Assembly: GCF_019424165.1 (NCBI RefSeq)
Contig: NZ_JAHZAA010000049.1
Coordinates: forward strand, 1-13,429
Origin: Desulfovibrio sp.
GTDB lineage: Bacteria > Desulfobacterota > Desulfovibrionia > Desulfovibrionales > Desulfovibrionaceae
Reading direction: 5' to 3'
Length of the DNA stretch: 13,429 bases
This document shows, in pieces, positions 1-6,282 of this stretch. Made by a program: the position numbers and the translations under genes. The notes under the pieces were generated by a model. That model saw nothing but the letters and a program-made list of their open reading frames with translations. It did not search any database and was not told where the DNA came from. The stretch's first letter is position 1. Every line of letters starts with the position of its first letter.

Positions 1-405
1 GGGAAGGGCAAGCGGGCCGTATTCAAAGGTCATGTTGCCGTCTTTGACCGTCAGGTGCCCCACCAGATCGGCGAACTCCAGGCGGCCATGGCCGGTGACC
101 TCAAAGACCGGATAATTGAGCCTGGCCGCCAGTTGTTTGATGCAGCTTGTTTTGCCGCAGCCGGTAGGGCCGAATACGTACAGCGGTTCATGTGACCCCT
201 GTGGCCCTTGAAGATTTACGAACCAGACCACCATGTCGCGGCTGGACTCGTGGAAGATGTAGCCTGGGTCAATAACCGGAGTATAAGCCGAGGCTGCAGC
301 ATAGCCTATTACCGTGGTGCCGGAGGGTTTGCCGCTGAAAACCTGCCCGGCGTCGAGGTCGGTGGGCTGGAGGTTGGATATTTCAATAATTATAGGATTC
401 TTCAT
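1..405 (-). CDS. CobS-like AAA+ ATPase, N-terminal part (cut by window edge)
   Basis: This is the first 135 residues of a P-loop ATPase that continues beyond position 1. The ATG at 405-403 is preceded by AAGGTG, a usable ribosome site. A Walker A motif GPTGCGKT lies at residues 79-86. It is followed by QLAARLNYPV and a DLVG segment, which resemble the CobS branch of AAA+ proteins (cobaltochelatase small subunit and its phage/plasmid relatives). The stretch PVIDPGYIF before the P-loop also fits that branch. Walker B and the arginine finger lie outside the window. Proteins of this type occur in mobile elements next to recombination genes, which matches the nuclease and annealing protein further along the same strand. 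A role in remodelling a protein or DNA complex is inferred; a true cobalamin role is unlikely because no cob genes are visible. Confidence 0.8.
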   Translation of the reverse strand, partial: MKNPIIIEISNLQPTDLDAGQVFSGKPSGTTVIGYAAASAYTPVIDPGYIFHESSRDMVVWFVNLQGPQGSHEPLYVFGPTGCGKTSCIKQLAARLNYPVFEVTGHGRLEFADLVGHLTVKDGNMTFEYGPLALP

Positions 406-440
406 TATTTTCACCTTTTCATGTTGTGTGTGCTATTCGC

Positions 441-469
441 TTGACCGAAGGCGAACAAGGCCCTATCTT
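441..469 (+). promoter_or_regulatory. sigma70-type promoter of the toxin-antitoxin pair
   Basis: TTGACC at 441-446 and TATCTT at 464-469 are separated by 17 bases, close to the sigma70 consensus. The -10 box lies 21 bases before the antitoxin start codon, so the leader would be short. It points away from the divergent ATPase gene. Confidence 0.6.
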
Positions 470-477
470 TTTGATAG
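463..477. promoter_or_regulatory. palindrome over the -10 box, candidate operator
   Basis: CTATC, five T residues, then GATAG form a perfect 5-bp inverted repeat that covers the -10 box. Type II antitoxins with ribbon-helix-helix folds commonly repress their own promoter at such sites. Binding by the adjacent antitoxin is inferred. Confidence 0.45.
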
Positions 478-490
478 ACAGGGGGTATTT

Positions 491-778
491 ATGTCAGAGC
501 AAACAGTTAGTTTTTCTGTTGACGCCAGTCTGTTGAGTGCCTTTGTGCATGTTGCTGAAAAGAACGCCTGCGACAATACTGAGCTTCTGAGAGCATTTAT
601 GGCTGAGTATGTACAGCAGGACGTCCGTAGGAATCATTACGACATGTGGTTCAAAGGCAAGGTGGAGCGCGGATTGCAAGAATTGGAGGCGGGGCGTGGC
701 CTGACACAGGAGCAGGCTCTTGCACAGATGGGAGCCTTTAAATCTTCGCTGGCGGCTAGTCGAGAAGGATCACTATGA
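491..778 (+). CDS. RelB/ParD-type antitoxin, ribbon-helix-helix-like
   Basis: A 95-residue protein is read from the ATG at 491, with an AGGGGG ribosome site 5-10 bases upstream. The N-terminus (QTVSFSVDASLLSAFVHVAE, residues 4-23) has the short strand then helix pattern of ribbon-helix-helix DNA-binding antitoxins. The C-terminal half is helical and charged, with the EAGRGLTQEQAL stretch often seen where RelB/DinJ-like antitoxins wrap their toxin. The stop overlaps the toxin ATG as ATGA (775-778), so the two are translationally coupled. The likely roles are neutralising the downstream RelE/ParE-type toxin and repressing the operon. The gene is complete, although the toxin frame is broken. Family assignment comes from size, context and pattern, so the exact subfamily is open. 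Confidence 0.75.
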   Translation: MSEQTVSFSVDASLLSAFVHVAEKNACDNTELLRAFMAEYVQQDVRRNHYDMWFKGKVERGLQELEAGRGLTQEQALAQMGAFKSSLAASREGSL

Positions 779-1051
779 ATCTGATCTGGTCTCCTCAATC
801 CCTAGAAGACCGAAAAACAGATTTATGCTTTCATCTTTGAACATGATAATCAGGCTGCGGATGCATTGGATGACTTGTTCGACAATCAGGCCAATCGGCT
901 GCTGACGTTTTCTGAAATGGGTAAACCAGGGCGTATAAAGGGGACTCGCGAACTTGTTGTCCATAAACACTATTTGCTTGTGTATACATGTTCACCGGAT
1001 GCGATACGCGTTGTAACCGTTCTGCACACATCGCGGCAGTATCCAGCCTGA
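775..1051 (+). pseudogene. RelE/ParE-type toxin, frameshifted
   Basis: Translation from the ATG at 775 gives MNLIWSPQSLEDRK and then stops at 838-840. Skipping one base in the A5 run at 813-817 opens a continuous frame to the TGA at 1049-1051. The restored protein has 91 residues and includes FEHDNQAADALDDLFD, GKPGRIKGTRELVVHKHY and VLHTSRQYP, the pattern of RelE/ParE-superfamily toxins. These are mRNA interferases or gyrase poisons; which applies cannot be told here. Reading across needs a +1 shift, rare as a programmed event in bacteria, so a single-A insertion that inactivated the toxin is most likely. A reversible homopolymer switch or a sequencing error would look the same. Confidence 0.8.
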
Positions 1052-1171
1052 TCAGCCGAATACAATCTCCCGCATAAGACGCATGCCCTGCAGGTTGTTT
1101 CAAAACCATCGCCTGTTTTGATTCGGCACAGGGCAAGCCAGAACAATATCCATGGTAAATTTCCTTGAATG

Positions 1172-2335
1172 TCAGTTGATTGGTGCAATGAATAATCGCT
1201 CGAAAGGCGCACCCGTGCGCTCGCAGCGGGCAAGCAAGGCATCCACGTCAATGTCACCCAGCCCCTCAAAGCGGAAGATGTCGGTCAGTTCTTCATGCAG
1301 GGCTTCGCGATTAAGCGTGCTGCGTCCTGCTGCCACTGACATGCGAAAGCGGTGCTTCCCCGTATCCACCCAATCCCGTGTGCCAGACTGCCGGTGAACC
1401 AGCTTAAGCACCGTCTCCATTTCTTTGATTTCATTATCCAAGGCTGTACGCTGCTCTTTGAGGGCCGCCAGCTTTTCAAGCGCCGGTTCCCATTGGGGCA
1501 TATGCATACCTTGTGGGAATTTGGGGCAGTCGCCGTTGTATTCACAGTACGAACAGATTGGGTAAAAACCTTGGGCGCAGGTTACCTGTGAAAGGGGCAA
1601 GTTCCCGGCACGGTGGGCCGCGAGGTCGTCCCAGAGTTGGACCGCATGGTCAAGGGCCGTATCCAACATGGCCTGATTGAAAGTGTAAGGACCAAAGGTA
1701 GTCACATCCTTCATGGAAAGACAGAGCAGCCAGGCTTCCATACTCAGTTCCTCAGCTTGCTTGGGCAGCTGAAGGCCAAGCCGGGCAAGGCAAAGTTGCG
1801 GGAAAGTCATCTTGCCATGCAGAAGCGTGCCATCCTCAGCGCGTATGCTGAAAACGGGCTTGTCCCAGGCTTGGGCCAGCAGGCCAAGCTGGCCGTGCAG
1901 TTGCAGCAGGTGGGAATCATGCGAGGTGTCGGGCAATCTGCTCGTGCTTTTCACTTCCAGAATCCGTATGGCATTGACGGGCGCACCCCAGACCAGCACA
2001 AAATCCAGATGTGCCTTGATGGGTACGCCCTGATGCTGCCAGCTGATTTCAAGCTGGGCCAATACATGTAGGCCCAACGATGCCAGAGCTTGCCCAACGC
2101 CAGATTCAAACCAGTGCCCGCGCTGCAGGGTCAGCAGACGCTCCAAGCTATTTGGTGTTGGCACCACTTTACGGGCGAGAGCGGCACGAGGGCATTCCCA
2201 GTGCTGGCCAATGTCGCTCATGCCCACATAGGTGGACCGGTCGCCCAGATGAACTGCGGTACTTTTCTGAGAGACCGCCTCCAGGCCCTGACGAATTAAT
2301 GCCCGCAAACCTTCCGTGCGGTCTGTGTTTATCAT
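1172..2335 (-). CDS. Cas4-like PD-(D/E)XK nuclease with Fe-S cysteine cluster
   Basis: A 387-residue protein whose ATG at 2335 is preceded by GAGG. Nuclease motifs appear in order: RGHWFE (H74, E77), HLDFVL with D111, ILEVKS with E127 and K129, then glutamines at Q145 and Q149. Four cysteines, C48 and then C261, C264 and C270, give the C-Xn-C-X2-C-X5-C arrangement that holds a 4Fe-4S cluster in Cas4 and AddB nucleases. A charged, probably coiled-coil helix spans about 285-312. At 387 residues it is longer than CRISPR Cas4 (about 200), and no cas genes or CRISPR repeats are present, so an adaptation role is unlikely. With the ERF annealing protein upstream on the same strand it probably forms an exonuclease-annealase pair, as in phage recombination. 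End polarity cannot be read from the sequence. Confidence 0.8.
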   Translation of the reverse strand: MINTDRTEGLRALIRQGLEAVSQKSTAVHLGDRSTYVGMSDIGQHWECPRAALARKVVPTPNSLERLLTLQRGHWFESGVGQALASLGLHVLAQLEISWQHQGVPIKAHLDFVLVWGAPVNAIRILEVKSTSRLPDTSHDSHLLQLHGQLGLLAQAWDKPVFSIRAEDGTLLHGKMTFPQLCLARLGLQLPKQAEELSMEAWLLCLSMKDVTTFGPYTFNQAMLDTALDHAVQLWDDLAAHRAGNLPLSQVTCAQGFYPICSYCEYNGDCPKFPQGMHMPQWEPALEKLAALKEQRTALDNEIKEMETVLKLVHRQSGTRDWVDTGKHRFRMSVAAGRSTLNREALHEELTDIFRFEGLGDIDVDALLARCERTGAPFERLFIAPIN

Positions 2336-2356
2336 GATTTCATCCTCACAAAAGTA

Positions 2357-2382
2357 AGAGGGCCGCCATCAGGCAGCCCTCT
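2357..2382 (-). terminator. strong hairpin between annealase and nuclease genes
   Basis: AGAGGGC at 2357-2363 pairs with GCCCTCT at 2376-2382. Four more inner pairs (one G-T) close a four-base loop, giving an 11-bp stem. In the minus-strand transcript it lies after the ERF stop and before the nuclease ribosome site and is followed by TACTTTTG, a weak T tract. It could be a partial terminator that lowers nuclease expression, or an RNA-stability element. On the plus strand the T-rich stretch begins only about 10 bases after the stem. Confidence 0.45.
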
Positions 2383-2403
2383 CACTCGGTATTTTTATTT
2401 TTG

Positions 2404-3105
2404 CTATGCGGCATCAACATACTTCCACCACAATTTACGTTGCGGGTTCCAGCGGAAGCCCGCGCCTGTGAGTATTTCTTTTTTGGCTTGCGTGTTGCCG
2501 CTGGCAATGATGCAGGGCCGCCCGTCTTGGGCCGTGACCTGTTGATAAGTAATGCCCTCCAGCGGGGGAAAATTTTCAAGTCCTGCTGACGGTCGATTTG
2601 AGGTGGCTGGAGACTTGTTTTTGATGCTGGCATCGGGAGAGGTCTCTTTTCGCGCCTCAGGGGCGTTTACGGGCAATTTCGGACGTGAGGGCGTTTTTCG
2701 GCCAGTTCTTGCCCCTTCTCCGTCGTCATCTCCCGTGACCATGCCCAGCATGGCGGTTAGCGCATAGCGTCGGCAGTAAGTTATTGCCGACCCCATGCCC
2801 TGCGGGTCAGCCGTTGGCAGAGGAACCACAGCAAGAGAGCTTTGCCATTGCCCTGACTCTGCATGCGTCAGCTTGGTGACCAGGCCCAGAGAGTTGGGCT
2901 GCTCCACAGGCACAGGGTACTGGCACAGCCAGATGCCGTTTTCGATGAGCGCGTCACGGCAGGCATCCATGACGCTGTTGAGACTGGCGTACCAGCTTTT
3001 GGTAAAAGGATTTTCAGCGTCCTTAACTATGGGTTGCATGGTTCGTTGCACGTTGAGCAAGGCCTTGGCCAGTTCGGTGATATTTTCAGATTGGTATGGG
3101 GTCAT
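2404..3105 (-). CDS. ERF-family single-strand annealing protein
   Basis: The start at 3105 gives 233 residues and is chosen because GGAGGT sits five bases upstream; an earlier ATG at 3189 lacks such a site. ERF hallmarks are clear: ENPFTKSWYASLNSV at residues 31-45, ALIENGIWLCQYPVP at 52-66, GSAITYCRRYALTAMLGM at 105-122, then GDDDGEGA. ERF proteins bind single-stranded DNA and anneal complementary strands in phage recombination. A low-complexity Pro/Ser/Lys-rich linker (about 132-173) leads to a C-terminal segment ending GAGFRWNPQRKLWWKY, a small motif seen at the ends of various phage and plasmid proteins, whose role I do not know. Its partner is probably the Cas4-like nuclease 68 bp downstream. 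Confidence 0.88.
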   Translation of the reverse strand: MTPYQSENITELAKALLNVQRTMQPIVKDAENPFTKSWYASLNSVMDACRDALIENGIWLCQYPVPVEQPNSLGLVTKLTHAESGQWQSSLAVVPLPTADPQGMGSAITYCRRYALTAMLGMVTGDDDGEGARTGRKTPSRPKLPVNAPEARKETSPDASIKNKSPATSNRPSAGLENFPPLEGITYQQVTAQDGRPCIIASGNTQAKKEILTGAGFRWNPQRKLWWKYVDAA

Positions 3106-3110
3106 GATAT

Positions 3111-3116
3111 ACCTCC
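3111..3116 (-). promoter_or_regulatory. ribosome binding site that fixes the ERF start
   Basis: The minus strand reads GGAGGT five bases before the ATG at 3105. This near-perfect Shine-Dalgarno decides the start over the in-frame ATG 28 codons upstream. Confidence 0.8.
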
Positions 3117-3289
3117 GTGATAGGGGAATGCCCTGCCTGTGCCAGACAGAGCATTTACGATACTTTGACACACTGTCCTGCTGTTTCAAATTTGTAATAT
3201 AGCTTTCAATCGCCTTGATTCACAGTCTGCGCGTAAGTAGAGTATCATCGATTCTCCTATTACTTTACTGTGCTGTGGCAAAAACAGGC

Positions 3290-3319
3290 TTGGCAAGGGC
3301 CGTTCAAGTTGGGTATAAT
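3290..3319 (+). promoter_or_regulatory. sigma70-type promoter of the sugar operon
   Basis: TTGGCA at 3290-3295 and a perfect TATAAT at 3314-3319 are spaced by 18 bases. The -10 box lies 60 bases upstream of the first gene. This is the best promoter match before the operon. No operator palindrome stands out. The rest of the 3106-3379 gap shows no gene and no convincing minus-strand promoter for the ERF gene. Confidence 0.65.
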
Positions 3320-3379
3320 GACGTCCACAATACTTGTTTTCGATAGTCACGCACAGACGTGTCAAAGCCAAGGAACCGC

Positions 3380-4645
3380 ATGAGCTCTCTTCTCTCCTGC
3401 TTCAAAGCCTACGATATCCGTGGTCGCGTGCCTGATGTTCTCAACGCCCCTCTGGCGCATGCCCTTGGAAGGGCTGTGGTGGACGTTCTGGGCGCAAAGC
3501 GTGTTGTGTTGGGGCGTGACGCCCGCCTTTCCGGGCCGCTTCTGCGTGACGCCCTGGCAAACGGCCTGCGCGAGGCCGGGGCCATCCCCGTGAGCGGCGA
3601 TTCCGGCCTGTTTGCCCTGCGCGACAGGGTGGCGGAACTGCTGGCTCAGGGTGGCGCAAAACCTGGCGGCCAAGGCCCTGCGCCGATGCACGAAGCTTCC
3701 TTTCGGGCCGACTATATCCGCTGGCTGCTCGACTACAGCGGCGCGGAGCAGCTTGTTACGGCTCCGCGCCGCAAGCCGCTCAAGATTGTAGCCGATGCGG
3801 GCAACGGTTGCGCGGGCCTTGTGCTGCGCGACCTGGCGAAAAGCCTGCCCTTTGCTTTCACCTGCCTGCATATGGAGCCTGACGGCTCGTTTCCCAACGG
3901 CGTACCCAATCCGCTTTTGCCGGAGCGCCGCGCCGCCACTGCCGCAGCCGTGCGCGAAGCCGGGGCGGATATGGGCATTGCCTGGGACGGAGACTTTGAC
4001 CGCTGCTTTTTTTACGACAGCGACGGCAATTTCATTGAGGGCTACTACTGCATCGGCCTGCTGGCTCAGGAACTGCTGCGCCGCGCTCCCGGCGGCAAGA
4101 TCGTGCACGACACGCGGGTTTACTGGAACACTCGCGAAGTTGTGCTGGCCGCAGGCGGCCAGCCTGTCATGGGCAAAACAGGCCATGCCTTCATGAAAGA
4201 ACGCATGCGGGCAGAAGACGCCGTATACGGCGGCGAAATGAGCGCCCACCACTATTTTCGGGACTTTGCCTACTGCGATTCGGGCATGCTGCCCTGGCTG
4301 CTGGTGGCGACATTAGTGCACCGCACGGGCCGTTCCCTGGCCGAACTTGTGGCCGAGCGCATGGCCGCCTATCCGTGCAGCGGCGAAATCAACCGCCGCG
4401 TGCAGGACGCCCCAGCCCTTATGCAGCTTGTGCGGGAGCAGTATGCCCCCGGCGCACTCCACGAGGACAGCATGGATGGCGTGAATCTGGAATTTGCGGA
4501 CTGGCGCTTCAACCTGCGCATGTCCAATACCGAGCCGCTGCTGCGGCTCAATGTGGAAAGCCGCGGCAACCGCCCCCTGCTGGAAGACAAGACCGCCGAA
4601 CTCCTGCACTTGTTGGAGACGCGGGGCGGGGCTGTTCCAACATAG
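3380..4645 (+). CDS. manB: phosphomannomutase homologue lacking the catalytic phosphoserine loop
   Basis: A 421-residue member of the ManB/CpsG alpha-D-phosphohexomutase family, which converts mannose-6-P to mannose-1-P. The ATG at 3380 has AAGGA five bases upstream; a GTG at 3359 in frame has no better support. Conserved parts are FKAYDIRG (8-15), GRDARLSG (45-52), the metal loop DGDFDR (203-208), the sugar loop GGEMSAHHYFRDF (284-296) and the phosphate loop RMSNTEP (380-386). Between GLREAGA (62-68) and IPVSGDSG (69-76), family members have about 47 more residues that include the TASHNP loop with the phosphorylated serine; here they are absent with the frame kept. The protein is short for the family (about 450-460). 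It is probably inactive as a mutase, unless the deletion is an assembly artefact. First gene of the operon. Confidence 0.88.
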   Translation: MSSLLSCFKAYDIRGRVPDVLNAPLAHALGRAVVDVLGAKRVVLGRDARLSGPLLRDALANGLREAGAIPVSGDSGLFALRDRVAELLAQGGAKPGGQGPAPMHEASFRADYIRWLLDYSGAEQLVTAPRRKPLKIVADAGNGCAGLVLRDLAKSLPFAFTCLHMEPDGSFPNGVPNPLLPERRAATAAAVREAGADMGIAWDGDFDRCFFYDSDGNFIEGYYCIGLLAQELLRRAPGGKIVHDTRVYWNTREVVLAAGGQPVMGKTGHAFMKERMRAEDAVYGGEMSAHHYFRDFAYCDSGMLPWLLVATLVHRTGRSLAELVAERMAAYPCSGEINRRVQDAPALMQLVREQYAPGALHEDSMDGVNLEFADWRFNLRMSNTEPLLRLNVESRGNRPLLEDKTAELLHLLETRGGAVPT

Positions 4646-4687
4646 TTGGCGGGGCATGGCAGACCGGGCTGCACGCCCGCGGCGGCC

Positions 4688-4716
4688 TTGTTCTGCGACT
4701 GCGAATAGTGTATTTT
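4688..4716 (+). promoter_or_regulatory. possible internal promoter before manC
   Basis: TTGTTC at 4688-4693 and TATTTT at 4711-4716 are spaced by 17 bases in the 146-bp gap between manB and manC. Each box differs from consensus at about two positions, so this is only a candidate. The unusually long gap within the operon makes separate expression of manC reasonable. Confidence 0.3.
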
Positions 4717-4791
4717 CGGTTCGCGCGGCACAGCGGGCATACATGCCGCAAGCGGCGTACGCCACTTATTTGAACATCTGTGAGTAATTCC

Positions 4792-6219
4792 ATGCCAAAC
4801 ATTGCTCCCGTCATACTTTGCGGCGGCAGCGGTACACGCCTGTGGCCGCTCTCACGCGAAACCTATCCCAAGCAGTTTGTGGATCTGGGCGAGGGGCGTA
4901 CCCTGTTTAAGGACACGCTCTTGCGAGCGCAGCGTATTCAAGAAAGCCTGGAACCGGTCATTGTCTGCAATGAGGCTCACCGTTTTTATGTGACAGCCGC
5001 ATTGTACGAGAGCAATGTTCGCGCCACCATTCTTTTGGAACCCGCGCCGCGCAACACAGCACCAGCCATTGCCCTTGCGGCCCTTGCCCTTGCCCGCGAC
5101 GGGGCGGATCCGCTCATGCTGGTGCTGCCGTCCGACCATGCCATCGACGACGAGAACGCTTTTTTAAAAGGGGTGGAATCTGCCGCCTCCCTGGCGGAGC
5201 AAGGGCATATCGTCACCTTCGGCATCACGCCCCAAAGCCCCGAAACGGGCTTTGGCTATATTGAACAGGGTGAAACTTTGGGCGAAACTTTGGGCCAGGG
5301 CGGCTTTCGCGTGGCCCGTTTTGTGGAAAAACCCGATGCAGTGACGGCCCAATCCATGTTGGACCAAGGCGGCTTTTTGTGGAACAGCGGCATGTTTCTG
5401 CTGCGTACCTCCATATACCTGCAAGAGCTTGAGCGCTTCGCCCCCGAAATGCACGCCGCCTGCTGCGCCGCATGGCAAGGACGCATGACGGACGGCGCGT
5501 TCTGCCGTCCGGACACTGCCGCTTTTCTGGCTTCGCCGTCCGACTCCATCGACTATGCGGTCATGGAACAAACAGACCATGCGGCGGTGGTTCCCCTATC
5601 CACAGGCTGGAGCGATCTTGGCTCGTGGGAGGCGTTCTATCAGGCAGAACAGGGTGACGACAGCGGCAACGTCTGCCACGGCGATATCATGACCCAAGAC
5701 GCGGAAAACTGTTATTTTAACGCCCAGCACCGCCTGGTGGCGGCCATTGGCGTGCGCGACCTTGTGGTTGTGGAAACGCGTGATGCCGTACTGGTGGCCC
5801 CGCGCGAGCGGGTGCAGGAAGTCAAGACTATGGTCGGCCGCCTGCAGTCAGCTCAACGGGCCGAATGCAGGCAGCATCCGCTGGTGTATCGCCCCTGGGG
5901 CAGCTACGAAACGCTCGTTATGGACGGCCGCTTTCAGGTAAAACGCATCACGGTCAACCCCGGCGCGGAGCTTTCCCTCCAGATGCACCATCACCGCGCC
6001 GAACACTGGGTGGTGGTCAGCGGCACGGCAGAGGTGACCAACGGCAATGAAGCCCGTCTGTATACAGAAAACCAGTCCACCTACATTCCCGTAGGTACGC
6101 GGCACAGGCTGAAAAACCCCGGCGTCATCCCTCTGGTGCTTATTGAAATCCAGTCTGGCGCGTACTTGGGCGAGGACGACATTGTGCGCTTTGCCGATGT
6201 GTACGGAAGGGAGAGCTAA
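4792..6219 (+). CDS. manC: bifunctional GDP-mannose pyrophosphorylase / mannose-6-P isomerase
   Basis: A 475-residue type II enzyme of the ManC/AlgA/CpsB family, making GDP-mannose from mannose-1-P and GTP and interconverting fructose-6-P and mannose-6-P. The nucleotidyltransferase signature GGSGTRLWPLSRETYPKQF is at residues 11-29, LPSDHAI at 112-118, FVEKP at 177-181 and WNSGMF at 197-202. The C-terminal cupin isomerase domain runs from about 365 to 470, with QMHHHRAEHW (397-406) holding the metal ligands. The start at 4792 matches the family N-terminus; a GTG at 4780 would add four residues, and neither has a strong ribosome site. An imperfect 12-bp tandem repeat (5269-5292) duplicates GETL at residues 160-167, just before the FVEKP region. 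Cytoplasmic; feeds Gmd downstream. Confidence 0.93.
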   Translation: MPNIAPVILCGGSGTRLWPLSRETYPKQFVDLGEGRTLFKDTLLRAQRIQESLEPVIVCNEAHRFYVTAALYESNVRATILLEPAPRNTAPAIALAALALARDGADPLMLVLPSDHAIDDENAFLKGVESAASLAEQGHIVTFGITPQSPETGFGYIEQGETLGETLGQGGFRVARFVEKPDAVTAQSMLDQGGFLWNSGMFLLRTSIYLQELERFAPEMHAACCAAWQGRMTDGAFCRPDTAAFLASPSDSIDYAVMEQTDHAAVVPLSTGWSDLGSWEAFYQAEQGDDSGNVCHGDIMTQDAENCYFNAQHRLVAAIGVRDLVVVETRDAVLVAPRERVQEVKTMVGRLQSAQRAECRQHPLVYRPWGSYETLVMDGRFQVKRITVNPGAELSLQMHHHRAEHWVVVSGTAEVTNGNEARLYTENQSTYIPVGTRHRLKNPGVIPLVLIEIQSGAYLGEDDIVRFADVYGRES

Positions 6220-6282
6220 CGTGTTTTTCTCCAGGCCTCTATTTTCAAACCGCGCTAGCAACCTATTATCCAATTGAGCATC

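Noticed and set aside
1..405. True cobaltochelatase subunit CobS
   Set aside because: No cobalamin genes nearby; the partner genes are recombination functions, and only the ATPase subfamily resembles CobS.
813..820. Programmed frameshift in the toxin gene
   Set aside because: Reading on would need a +1 shift at a run of only five A residues, with no stop codon or stimulatory element at the site; a simple insertion is more likely.
1052..1171. Tiny minus-strand frame MDIVLACPVPNQNRRWF (about 1154-1101) after the nuclease
   Set aside because: It has an AAGGAAA-like site but only 17 codons and no family resemblance; too short to support.
1172..2335. CRISPR adaptation context for the Cas4-like protein
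   Set aside because: No direct-repeat array and no cas1 or cas2; the neighbours are an annealase and an ATPase, which fit phage-type recombination.
3106..3189. Longer ERF reading starting at 3189
   Set aside because: The added 28 residues do not look like ERF N-termini, and the strong GGAGGT sits directly before the ATG at 3105.
3362..4252. Long 296-codon minus-strand frame opposite manB
   Set aside because: It mirrors G+C-rich codons of a clear mutase gene; its composition is Ala/Arg/His-rich and has no motif.
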